DNA of 64,000 bases, from contig NC_045441.1 in assembly GCF_002776525.5 (NCBI RefSeq), positions 118,558,431 through 118,622,430 on the forward strand, read 5' to 3'. The notes under the pieces were generated by a model. It worked only from the letters and a program-made list of their open reading frames with translations, was not told the DNA's origin and did not search any database. The DNA is from Piliocolobus tephrosceles (lineage: Eukaryota > Chordata > Mammalia > Primates > Cercopithecidae). Below are positions 24,432-36,400 of this stretch, piece by piece (positions within the stretch are counted from its first letter, which is position 1; the number at the start of each line of letters is the position of its first letter). Both the position numbers and the translations under genes were made by a program.

Positions 24432-27400
24432 AGAGAGAGAGAGAGAGAGGAGTTTAAGTATTAACTTACACAATCACAAGTATTAACTTACACAATTACC
24501 AGGTCCCATAATAGGCTGTCTGCAAGCTGAGGAGAAAAGAGAACCAGTCTGAGTCCCAAAACTGAAGAACATGGAGTCTGATGTTCGAGGGCAGAAAGTA
24601 TCCAGCATGGGAGAAAGATGTAGGCTGGGAGGCTAGGCCCATGTCTCCTTTTCATGTTTTTCTGCCTCCTTTATATTTGCTGGCAGCTGATTAGATGGTA
24701 CCCACCAGATTAAGGGTAGATCTGCCTTCCCCAGCCGGCTGACTCAAATGTTAATCTCTTGGCAACACCCTCACAGACATACCCAGGATTAATACTTTGT
24801 ATCCTTCAATCCAATCACGTTAACACTCAGTATTAACCATCACAACCTCCATAACCATGTAGCCTTTCCTTCTTGCTTAGGGGATACAGGGTTCTCTGTG
24901 TCTCAAGTGGAGAGCAATGGAGTAGAAGCATGAGAAGCTGGTCCTGTGCTGCCTGATACAACCCTTGACCTTAATGTTTCACCCCATCTTCAACTTTGTC
25001 CTACTCTCAATAGTAATTTCATGTGCCCACACTGTGACATTCTCAGACATTCTCATCCATTTCCTTACTTGGTCAGTGGCAATTTGATTTTCAGTTCAAC
25101 AAATGTGTGGTGAGTATTCTGTGTCAGATATTGGAGGCAGGAGTGAGAAGCAGCTTTTACAAAGAAGTTAGAGTTTGAGAGCAGAGGAATCATGTGCACA
25201 TCATAAAACTAGCTGAGGCTCAAACAATCCTCCTGCCCCAGCCTCCCAAGTAACTAGGATTACAGGCATGTGCCACTATGCCCAACTTCTGCCCAAGGGC
25301 CTTCTCACGCAGCCTATACAGGGCAGCCAGGAAGTGTAGGGAATCAGTTGTGCTCCTCTAGTTTAGCACCCTTCATCCAAGAGGAAAATGCTGTATCAGA
25401 AAAGTTTAAAAAGTGTTGGGGAAGCAGAGTATTTGGCCAGAGCATTAGTGAGAAAGGTCATTTTATATTGGGCATGTAAGAGTGGGAAAGAGGTCATTTT
25501 GTATTGCGCCTGTAAGGATGACTAGGAATTGAATATGTAGGGAGACAAAGGGAACTTCTTGAGGAAAGGCAGAGAGACAGGACAGTATGGGCTGTGTGTG
25601 GAGGATAGAGGGGATGTTGAAGATGAGGCTATAGACTGGGTTCAGGCCAGAACATTTTGGGTCCTTTTCCCATCCCTTATTCTTTCTCAGGGAAATAAGG
25701 AAAGCTTTTGGAGAAAATAATTTTTGGGGGAGAGCTGAGATCAGAGGTGGCTATGCTATGAGAAGCCTTTCCAGGAAAGGTGGCAATAGCTGACACTAGA
25801 TGTATATGGCCTTTTATTCCCAGTGCAGGGTAAGGAATGGCTGGAGTTGGAAGAAGATGCCCAAAAGGCCTATATAATGGGACTCTTGGACCGGCTAGAG
25901 GTGGTCAGTAGGGAACGGCGGCTGAAGGTGGCCCGGGCTGTTCTCTACCTGGCCCAAGGTGAGTGACTACCCTTGCTAGCTTTAGAGGGGTGGAGGCTTG
26001 AGAGGGAAGTGGGCATTATCAGGACTAAGATGATGCAGGCTGTGCTGGGAAAGCAAGGTTTCTTGCCTCTCAAGGACAGATCTTGTCACGTGCTAGGAGT
26101 AACCTGTGCTTATGAGGAAGATGAGATAGTGTTGAGTGCTGTTCTAGATCCCTTGGGATCTGCCTTTATCTTACCAGGCATGTCAGAATTTTTTATAGGA
26201 TTCTTCTTTTCCCTACCCTGTACTATAATCATATGTGAATACTAGCAAGAGGGTCATTGTGGCCAGAGCTGATGATATACCACTAGCTGATCATGGAGAC
26301 AAGACATCAACTGTGGCCTGGCCCCAAAACTGAGGAGAAATAGGAGAGTGTCACAGATACACATGGACCCCTTGCATTGTTTCTCATTGGCATTTTGAAA
26401 GTTCAAGCCAACATAGCTGCAGGAGTGGATGCTGTGAGTAATTTGGAGATGATCAGACCTAAATAGAATAACTGGGGAAAGCTGGTCGGAAGAAACCTGT
26501 TAGCCAGGTGTTGGAAAGGGAAATAAGATAGCCTAGCTGGAGTGAAAATAAGCCTACGATCATAAATATGAGGCTTGTTAACAGAACCAACCAGTTGGGA
26601 GCTAAAAAAAAATTGTAAAAAGAAATAATAAATAAAGAAGGGAAAGGATGGACATTAGGTGAAGAGAAGACTAGCAAATAGGACTGTGCCCTCCTGTATC
26701 TCTTGGATCTGGTACTCTGGCCAACTTCCAACTTCCAGTACCTTCATGTGTTTGCCCAAGGACTTTATTTATTTAATTTTTTTTAAAACAAAGTCTCACT
26801 ATGTTTCCCCGCCTGGTCTTGAACTCATGGGCTCGAGCTATCCTCCTGCTCCAGCCTCCCAAGTAGCTAGGATTACAGGCATGTGCCACCATGCCCAGCT
26901 TCTGCCCAAGGGCCTTCTCTGCAGCCCATACAGGGCATCCAGGAAGTGTAGGGAATCAGTGTGCTCCTTTAGTTTAGCACCCTCATCCAGTGACTGACAG
27001 GAGTTAGTAGATGGATAGCCTGACTGTCTCACCCCTCTTGGATAGAATAACTGTGAGTTGTGTGTTTTATACTGTTTCCAAAGTTATCCCCTGAGCGAAC
27101 TCTTTTGGCTTCCTTTTCTTCCCTATCTCTACTGATGATTCCTGGGAATGATTCCCAAATAAGCTAATTGCACTGGAATCCTTACTTACCTCAGGATCTG
27201 CTTCTGGGAGAACCCACCCTTAAGATGACAGGCCATTGATGAGCACATTGGACCTAACCCTGGAGACTACCTCTCTTCTCCCCTGACTCATTCCAGGAAG
27301 TTCTTAGGGTCCCTGTCATACCTATGTCAGCCTAATTATTGGGCAGAGTATTATAGGAAAATCTTAAGATCATGGGGCAGGATAGAAAGAACTGGGATAC

Positions 27401-30400
27401 TGCCATCTCTCAACCCCTGTAACAACTGTCTGCTTCTTTAGGTACTTTTGGGGAATGTGATTCAGAGGTCGATGTGCTACACTGGTCCAGGTACAACTGC
27501 TTCCTGCTGTATCAGATGGGGACCTTCTCCACCTTCCTGGAGCTACTCCACATGGAAATTGAGTGAGAAGCCTTAGGGGAAGGGCTGGCCTACACAACCC
27601 CTATTCCTTAAAGGGGCCTCATATTCTGTGCTGCTTCCCTCACTATAGAGAGCTCCTGAAAGGAACTGGGTCTACTCACACCTCAGCCCAAAGCTCATTG
27701 ACAGTTCCCCTCCATCCAGCCATATTCTCTGATATTCTGTTCTCCCTCCCTGAGGTTGGATACATCTGCAGCTTCTGCCTCACTTACAGCTTTAATCCTG
27801 GGCTTCAGGGGCCTATCCTGAGTGGGTTCTCTTTTTTATTCAAGGACTTTCTTAGCTCAGCCTAACTCTGTAATTCAAGAGGGAAACTGTTTTGAGTGCA
27901 TGACCCAAGAAAGACAGGAAATAAATTCCTGTCACTGTGCCCAATTCTTTCCCTCATGGGCTATAGTTCTAGAGGTTGCCTTATTTGCTGCTACCACTAC
28001 AGTGACCCCTTGTTTTGTCCTATGCCCATCACCCAGGAGTTTGAGATAGGGTGCAATCTGCTTATTATTCATCAGGTGTTTCTTAGCATCTGTTTTATGG
28101 CCAGCACAATACTAAGCATAGTGGGGAATGCAAGAGGAGTGGATACCACAGATCCTGCCCTTGCCTTGTCTTCACCATAGATAAGAGAGTTTGCTGAGGT
28201 GGCAAGGGAATTCTGTCGGCTCCTTTACCCTAGACCAGTTTCATTAGTGGCTGCCTAGCCAGGGAATGGCAAGCACTCATGTTTGTGTGAGTGATAAGTA
28301 AGAGCACAGAGAGAAAAGAGGTCTTATGCATTCCTGTTCTTTTTCTCCTCCCCCTGGCAGCAACAGCCAGGCCTGTAGCAGTGCCCTTCGGAAACCAGCT
28401 GTCTCCATAGCTGATAGCACAGAGCTCAGGTGAGTGGGGCTAACTATGGGCTTGGAACAGGGCGGATGATTAGCACCTGGGTTACCTTTTCCCCAAATTC
28501 CAGATGACTCAGACCGTTAGGAAGTTGCCCTCTAGCTAATCTCACTGGGTTGGGCTCCCACAGATACCATCCCTGAGGTCTCTGACTGTGGGCTGGGAAT
28601 TGCCTTGGGAACCTCTTGTGACTCTTCTGTAACCCCAGGGTGCTGCTGAGTGTTATGTACCTAATGGTGGAAAATATTCGCCTGGAGCGAGAGACAGACC
28701 CCTGTGGGTGGAGGACAGCCCGGGAGACCTTCCGCACTGAATTAAGTAAGAAATGGCACTTGAGGAAGGTGTGGATGGGGTGCTAATGGGAGAGGGGAAG
28801 CAGAGCATCTGCCTAGGAGAGGCACAGTCCTTTTCTTCTTTTGTTTTCTTTTTTAAAATTAATGTCCTTTCTTTTAGGACAGAGATACTGCATGGCAGGC
28901 GCAAGGGCTGGGCTTGACTGCTCCCCTGTATCTATGAGCTAAGACCAGCCATGTAACTTCTCTATGCCTTGGTTTCCTTGGTTATAAGTGGGAATAGCCA
29001 TTCCTCTCCCACTCCATCACGAATCCCACATGAAAAAATGAGTTGAGTCACCTTGAAAACTGAGTTCTGCTCAAATGTAAGTTGGTGTTGTCATCTGACA
29101 GGGATAGGATATGAAGGCCGATGGGATTTTAAAAATGTATTTATTGATGTGGGAAAATGAATGACATTGAGTACTTTAGCCAGAAAGCAATGTCTTCATT
29201 ATTGTTACTTCTAGTTTGACATCCAACCCCAGAGCGTCACCCTAAGCTCTGGGGCCTAAGCCATTTTAATTCCATGGCCTACCTTCCTGCCCTTGAGGGG
29301 CTTCCTTCTGGGGGTCTAAGCCTCCTTCTCAGGACCAAGTACTCTGGAATTCTTCAGGGGAGGTGAGTGTCTTCCTCTGTGTGTCCAGAGTCAGGGTTAC
29401 ATGAACAAGGTTTCAGCTGCCTCATCCTCACTTTCTCATTCCCCTCTCTCTTCACCCCTAGGCTTCTCCATGCATAATGAGGAGCCTTTTGCCCTTTTAC
29501 TCTTCTCCATGGTTACCAAGTTCTGCAGTGGCCTGGCTCCTCACTTCCCCATAAAGAAGGTCCTGCTTCTGCTCTGGAAGGTGGTCATGGTGAGTGATTC
29601 TCCCCATTCCCACGTTATCAGATCAGCAATACCCTATGCCACCTCAGTTTGTTCTAGTCGCATTCCAGGAGGCTGGAGCCAGGGAGCAGAATAGGGCAGC
29701 CCTTAGCCAACTGCTAATTTGGAGGGGCAACAAGGCTGCCCGAGAGACATCAGATGCTCTATGTTAGAATAGGTTTCATGTTTCTATTGGATGGATGGGA
29801 TATGCCACTCCATAAATTGGGGATGTCAGTGGTACCTTCTCTTATTAAAGCCAATGTTTCATGGAACGAACACTGGTTGAAAGTTGGTAGATCTGGTCTT
29901 TGCTGATACTGAGAAACTTTGGGCAACTCTCTGTACCTCAGTTTCTCTAGCTATAAAAGGTTGGGGTGAGTGCCTGCCCTCCCTCCAGATAAACAGGATA
30001 TGTATTTTTTTTTAAATAAAAATAATTTTTTTACAGACAGGCCTCCTTGTGTTGCCCGGGCTGGTCTTGAACTCCCGGTCTCAAGCAGTCCTTTCACCTT
30101 GGCTTCCCAAAATGTTGGGATTACAGGCATGAGCCACTGTGCCTGGCCAGGATTTGCTTTTTAAAAAATAATGAAGTTCTTATAAATATGTGGTTACGTT
30201 TTTGTTACTAGTTATTCAACTTGATCCTTCATTTTTGGCTCCCATCTCACAAGGCAGGCCTAACAGGGGGAACTGCCTCTTGACTGCAGAGAAAATTGAG
30301 TGACTCTGGGGATTTATAGCACCTGGATGTGTTCATTAAAAAGGGAGATAGTTTCCTATTTTTTTTCTTTCTCTCTTTTTTTTTTTTTGAGGAGGCCCCA

Positions 30401-33400
30401 GGAATTCCTTTCCTAACTTCTGTGATATTTCCCATACTGGGGCAGTAAATAATGCTTTATCCTGACCCCTGAGCTCCTCAGTTGCCGTGGGGATGGTAAT
30501 CATATTTGCCTCTTTCTGTTTTACTACCTCCTTATTAAGGAAAAGCTCTGAAGGGACTGGAGGTTGTGGCTCTTTCTTTTCATCCATGTTTCCCTGACCT
30601 TGGCTCTCTCTTACTTCCCTTCCGTCCTCTCTCTCTGCCCCTTTCCTGTTTCTTCCTTAGTTTACCCTCGGTGGATTTGAGCATCTGCAGACTCTCAAAG
30701 TACAGAAGCGGGCAGAATTGGGCCTGCCTCCACTGGCTGAAGACAGTATCCAGGTGGTGAAGAGCATGCGTGCTGCCTCCCCGCCCTCTTATACTCTTGA
30801 CCTGGGAGAGTCTCAGCTGGCACCCCCACCCTCCAAGCTGCGAGGCCGCCGTGGCTCTCGAAGGGTATGGACTGAAGCAGACAATGGTATTGTGGCACTC
30901 ACTGTCCAAAAGTCAAGATTCTAAGCTACTCTGGATGTGGTAGGAAAAAGCAGTAAATGACCTGGCTCATCCTGCCTGGGTTGGCCCTGTGACCAACCTG
31001 AAATCTTAAGAGTCTCCAGTTTGACTCTATCCCCCAGCCCTGACAGCCCTCTGGGCTGTTGTGATGTGACACTGTGATATCACATCATATAGCCATGTCT
31101 TGCTACAGAATCATTGGCCTGAACCTCAGTGCCTGGAGTTCCTTACATTCTGAACAACAATTAAGGGTATAATCCTGAGAATAGGTACCCAGGGTACCGG
31201 AACAGGTCTCCAACCTAATCCATTTTTCTGGGGTAAGGTATTTTACTATTTTGAAGCAGCAGGAAGGTTTACTGTCAGCCAGCCACACTCTTAACTGGCC
31301 CCGGAACCAAAGGCTTACATTTAAGAGATGACTGGGTAGGGGCCTATGTATATAACCGTGTGACACTTAACGACAGGGATACAATCTGAAATATGTGTCA
31401 TTATGCAATTTTGTCACTGAGCAAACATCATAGAGTGTACTTACACAAACCCAGATGGCATAGCCTACTGCACACCTAGGCATATACCCTATTGTTCCTA
31501 GACTACAAACCTGTACAGCAGGTTACCATACCGAATACCATATGCAATTGTAACCCAATGGTGTTTGTGTATCTCAGCCTAGAAAAGGCACAGTAAAAAT
31601 ACAGTATTATAATCTTATGGGTCCACAATTATGTATGCAGTCCATTGTTGACTGAAGCATCGTTGTGCAGCACATGACTGTAGTCTGCTGTCCTGAAAAG
31701 GTCCGAATGACAGGTTATACTGAGACCTGACTATGTTCTTACAAACTCCCCTGCCTGACCTACTTGAGTTCATCAACAGGCTAGACAGTAGTGCTCAGTA
31801 ATCCAGTCTCCATTATCTGCAATAAAATTTTTTAACCTTTATTTTTGTTTTATAAAGTAATGCTTACTCATTGTAGAAGATTTGGAACAAATATAAAAAT
31901 GTGATGACGGGAGAAAAGAAAAATCACCCACAATCTTAACAACCAGAGACAGTCACTGTTAACTTTTTGGCCTATTTCTGTCCAATCTTTTTTTCTCTGT
32001 CACAAGATTTAAAATTCCAAACTTGCTTCCCTCTGCCTAGCAGCAAGCTTCTGTCCTCCTCTTCCTCAGTCAGCCAGCTGGTGTATGCTCACAGAAGGCA
32101 AACTAATTGAATGTTCACCTAAGCAGAGCATAATTAGGAAGGAAAGTGCTGGCAAAAAAAGGCATCACTGCTTTCTGAAAGCTAAGTAACTGTGACTTTG
32201 GGATTATCTATGCTCTGTTCCCTGGCTAATGGCAGGGTTGCCTGAGAACTTCTTGTTCTGTTATTGGTTTGGGTGGGGACAGTAGGGTTGAGGTGGGGAA
32301 TTGGATGTTTTCACAAGGGCTGTGTTCAGATTCCATGTTCCCTGAAATCTGGAGGTCTGTGGATATGGGGTGGCCTCAGACAAGGATGCCCAGAGTGAGC
32401 TCTCTGCACACCTACCCTCTTTTCTTTCCCCTCCAGCAACTCCTCACTAAGCAGGACAGCCTGGACATCTACAATGAAAGGGATCTCTTCAAGACTGAGG
32501 AGCCAGCCACAGAGGAGGAAGAGGAGTCTGCTGGTGATGGAGAACGAACCTTGGATGGAGAGTTAGACCTGCTAGAGCAGGACCCTCTGGTGCCACCTCC
32601 ACCCTCAGAGGCACCCCTCTCTGCTGAGCGGGTGACTTTTCCCAAGGGCCTGCCCTGGGCCCCAAAGGTCAGGTAGGTTTAATAGCAATAGGGACCCCTA
32701 TGCTTTGGGGTTTCAGTCTCTAAAGGCCCAAGATGGGGTAGGCTATGTATTCAAGGCTGGTTAAGTTGGTCTGGCAGTCAGAACTCCTGGGTTTGAAATT
32801 CCTTCTGTTGATTGCTGCCTTTTTCCACCGCTCCAGTCCTCTGATTGGAGGGGTAGGAGCCTGGAAAGTTTCTCTCTCTCAAAGTTTGCTTTTCTTCCCT
32901 TCTCTGGGATTGGTCTTTCCACCATCTTCTCAGACAGAAGGACATTGAGCACTTCTTGGAGATGAGCAGGAACAAGTTCATCGGATTCACCCTGGGGCAG
33001 TAAGTGACTGAATGGTTGGAACTGACTATAGAGTGGTTCCTAGGGGGCCAGAGGAGCAGGTAGCTTGGAATGAGGGATGGTGCCTGGTAGTCACAATGTA
33101 ACCTAGAGCCCCTAGGCCGTGGACAACTCCCAGTGACTACTTTGGGTTCTTTCTATGGATTTCTTTTTTCGTTGAGTTTCTTCCACTTTTCCTCAAAGAA
33201 CTTTTGTGTTTTTAGCCAACTGTAGGACTTTGAGCAACAAGTCCTTTCTCTTTTGGGCCTTAATTTTTTCCTGAGGTTATTGAGTTAGATGGTTTCTATG
33301 GGCCCTTCCTGCTCTAATGGGCTAAAATTCTGTGAAGAAGAGACATGGTTAGAACGGATCCAATCTTCCCCCATTTCCCCATCTTCATGAATCCTTTCCA

Positions 33401-36400
33401 CTGGCCTCTTGAAAATTGAGTCTTTATTAGTGGAGTTTCACAGTCAAGATGTCATTGGGCTATACCCCTTTTAAGTAGGAATCTACCACTCCCACACCAA
33501 GTGAGTACCCAAAAGACTATAAAAGTCTCCTGATTTCCAGGAACATTTCTGTGTACTATTATTATTTTTGTGTCCTGAAGCACTGATGTGGGACCTACAA
33601 GCTTGCAGAGGAATGTCTAGGGTACTGGGGGTAGATGTTGTTGAAAGTAGCATGGTCCATGTGACTCTAGGGGGACATTGGGGTATCAGTAGTTCTGTGT
33701 ACTTTGGAAGCTTATGATCTGGTATGTCTGGCCTTTTACAGGGACACAGATACATTGGTTGGATTACCCAGGCCCATCCATGAGAGTGTGAAGACCCTAA
33801 AGCAGGTGACCGGGGTGGGCTCTCAGTCTTCAGGGATAGGGAGCCATCAAAGCAGGTCAGATTACCAGGCTCCTGGATACTGGGGGGGGCTTTTTTTTTT
33901 TTTTTTTTTGAGACAGAGTCGCACTCTGTCCCCCAGGCTGGAGTGCAGTGGCACGATCTCAGCTCACTGCAAGCTCCGCCTCCCGGGTTCACGCCATTCT
34001 CCTGCCTCAGCCTCCCGAGTAGCTGGGACTACAGGCGCCCGCCACCATGCCCAGCTAATTTTTTGTATATTTAGTAGAGATGGGGTTTCACCGTGTTAGC
34101 CAGGATGGTCTCGATCTCCTGACCTCGTGATCCGCCCGCCTCAGCCTCCCAAAGTGCTGGGATTACAGGAGTGAGCCACCGCGCCTGGCCCAGGTGGGGC
34201 TTTTATACCAGACTCTTTCTGGACCTTCTGCATTCCCCCTGCAGTCCTTTGGCCAATTAGGAAAGCTTAGGTCTCTCTTTACTTACTCAGTTTCCTATAT
34301 TCAGGTAGATTTTAAAATTCTCCTTTCTTTCTCTCATTTCTTTTTCCTCTTCCCATTCTTCTCTCTCTCTTCCCATTCCTTGCTTCTTTTCCTTTCACTT
34401 CTCTCTCTCCATAAGTCCACTGACTTTCAAAGGCCCAGGATTGAATAGGAGCCTGCTCTATATCCATTGTATGCATGGAGTCATCACTCCGTGCATACAT
34501 GCACACTCATCAAAACTCTTAGGGCAGTGGTCCAGGGGCAGGGGCCTGTTTCTGGCTTCCCCTTCCACTTTGTCTTTTTTTTTTTTTCTTTTTGTGGAGA
34601 ACGGGGTCTCGCTATATTACCCAGGCAGGTCTCGAACTCCTGGGCTCAAGCTATCCTCCCGCCTCTGCCTCCCTGAGAGCCGGGATTACAGGCGTGAGCC
34701 ACCACGCCCGCAACCCTTCCACTTTGTTTGAAGATAAATGCTTAGGTATTTGCTGCTCTTCAGCAAATGTAGAAACAGAATAAACAGAAACACTGTGCAC
34801 AAAGCACTTTGACTGGTGCTGTTGATGCAGAGGTGATTAAGACTCCTGCCTTGAAAGAGTTCATATCTATGTGGGGTGACAAACCCATAAGCAGAACATT
34901 TCCTTGCTTTTGGGGAATTTAAGTAAGAGATTGGTACACATGTGAATGAGGCCCTCAGCCCTTGTTGATGTCTTCTTATCTTTGTCAGCACAAGTATATC
35001 TCCATCGCAGATGTGCAGATCAAGAATGAAGAGGAGCTGGAGAAGTGCCCTATGTCTTTGGTGAGCCAAGGAGGTCCTGCACAGGAGAAGAGTAGAAGAA
35101 AATCTGTCTTCAGTGTTGTAACAGAGCATGTGTGCATGCATTCATTTCAGCACATTAGGCTCTAACTGTGTTCCAGGCAAGACAAGGTCCCTACTTTCAT
35201 GATATATTGAAGTTGAGGAAGAAAGATAAAAAACAAAAAGTTAAGTAAACCAAACTATCAAAGAATGGTAAATACAATGAAGAAAATTTAAACAGGATAA
35301 CATGAAAGAAGCATCGGTAGACTACTAAGATTGGGCAGTCAGTAGGTAGACCTCTGAGAAGGTGACATTTAAGCCAAGATCTGAGGGACAGGGAGCCAGC
35401 CATAGAAACATCAGAGGAAAGAGCATTCCAAACAGAGAGAACAGCCTTAGCAAGGGGAAAGCAGGTTTAGAGTGTCAGAGGTAGTGAAAGAAGGCTGTTG
35501 TGGCTAGAACACAGGGCCGAGGGCCGGGATCCTACAGGTAGAGTCAGAGAGGTGGCCTAAGGCCACTTTGCCAAGGGCCTATAAGCAAAGGTAGAGAACT
35601 TGAAGTAGACTCACAGTCAAAGGGAAGGAAGCCTTTGGAGATTTTAAGCAGGAGAGTGATATGATCTGATTTATGTTTCTAAAAACATTAGCTTCTGTGT
35701 GAAGAGTGGACCAGAAAAGCGTTGACCCACTCCAGGGAGATTAGTTAGGAAACCCTTGAAATAGTCAAGATGAGAGATGATGCCGACCTGGATTTGGAGA
35801 TGTAGCTGACAAGACTTGCAGTGCATTTGGATGTGGTTAGAGAGGCAAAGAAGGAAATCAAGAAGTACCATTTGCCAGGATGTGGGGGGAATATCAAGAG
35901 TTCTGTTTTGGTCATACTAAGTTTAAGATGCCTATTAGATACCCATGTGGAGCTGCAGGCAATTGGAAATACAAGTCTAAAATTCTAGGGAGAGGGCTGA
36001 CTTTGAGAAATAAATTCGGAAGTTGTTTGTAACACTTATAGGCAGTGTTAAAGGCCGTAGAACTGACTGAGATAACCCAGGGAGGGAGTAGAGACAGAAG
36101 AGAATGGAAGGCAGGACAAAGTCCTGGGGCACACCAGTATGTTGAGGTGGGGATGTGTCGGGAAAGGAACCAGAAGAGTACGAAAGACAGTGAAGTGGCT
36201 GGAAATCCAGGAGATTATGATATCATCATAAAAGCTAAGAAAGTCTTTCAAGAAAAAAGGAGTGATCTGCTGAGTAAAATGCTACTACTAAGTGGCATTA
36301 TGGTAAGAACCAAGGTGCCCATTGGATTTGGCAACATGAAGATAATGACCTTGATAAGAGCAACTCTAAGTGAAGTAGTGGGACTGAAAGCCTAATTGGA

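Larger units (their letters stand above)
17709..24844 (-). mobile_element. HERV-L provirus with MLT2-type LTRs, antisense to STRIP2
   Basis: About 7.1 kb including two later Alus (about 0.6 kb). Both LTRs start TG and end CA on either strand. The flanks show a near-match 5-bp duplication (CCCTC on the left, ACCTC on the right). From the - strand: 5' LTR, tRNA-Leu primer-binding site, gag, protease, reverse transcriptase, RNase H, integrase, dUTPase-like segment, 3' LTR, and no env. That order and the dUTPase after integrase are HERV-L traits. All reading frames carry stops or shifts. The LTRs differ at roughly one position in ten by eye, so the insertion is old. Confidence 0.92.
17607..25823 (+). 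other. STRIP2: STRIP2 intron 3 contents
   Basis: 8.2 kb, almost filled by the HERV-L provirus (17709-24844). The remaining 24845-25823 holds the first copy of a local duplication (25217-25379) and otherwise unique sequence. Confidence 0.85.
25959..27441 (+). other. STRIP2: STRIP2 intron 4 contents
   Basis: 1.5 kb. Holds an Alu monomer (26777-26899) and duplication copy 2. The remainder shows nothing recognised. Confidence 0.7.
30865..32436 (+). other. STRIP2: STRIP2 intron 9 contents
   Basis: 1.6 kb. A Tigger-like DNA transposon (31358-31681), an old LINE-like piece (31840-32000), and unique sequence on either side. Confidence 0.65.
33806..34988 (+). other. STRIP2: STRIP2 intron 12 contents
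   Basis: 1.2 kb. AluY (33891-34190), a CT-rich stretch (34316-34420) and an Alu monomer (34575-34712). Confidence 0.7.

Noticed and set aside
33483..33992. 169-codon - strand frame across exon 12
   Set aside because: It is antisense to exon 12 and runs out of an Alu. A shadow.
36045..36395. 116-codon frame in intron 13
   Set aside because: It falls inside an ancient LINE-type repeat with no recognisable LINE protein motif. Chance.
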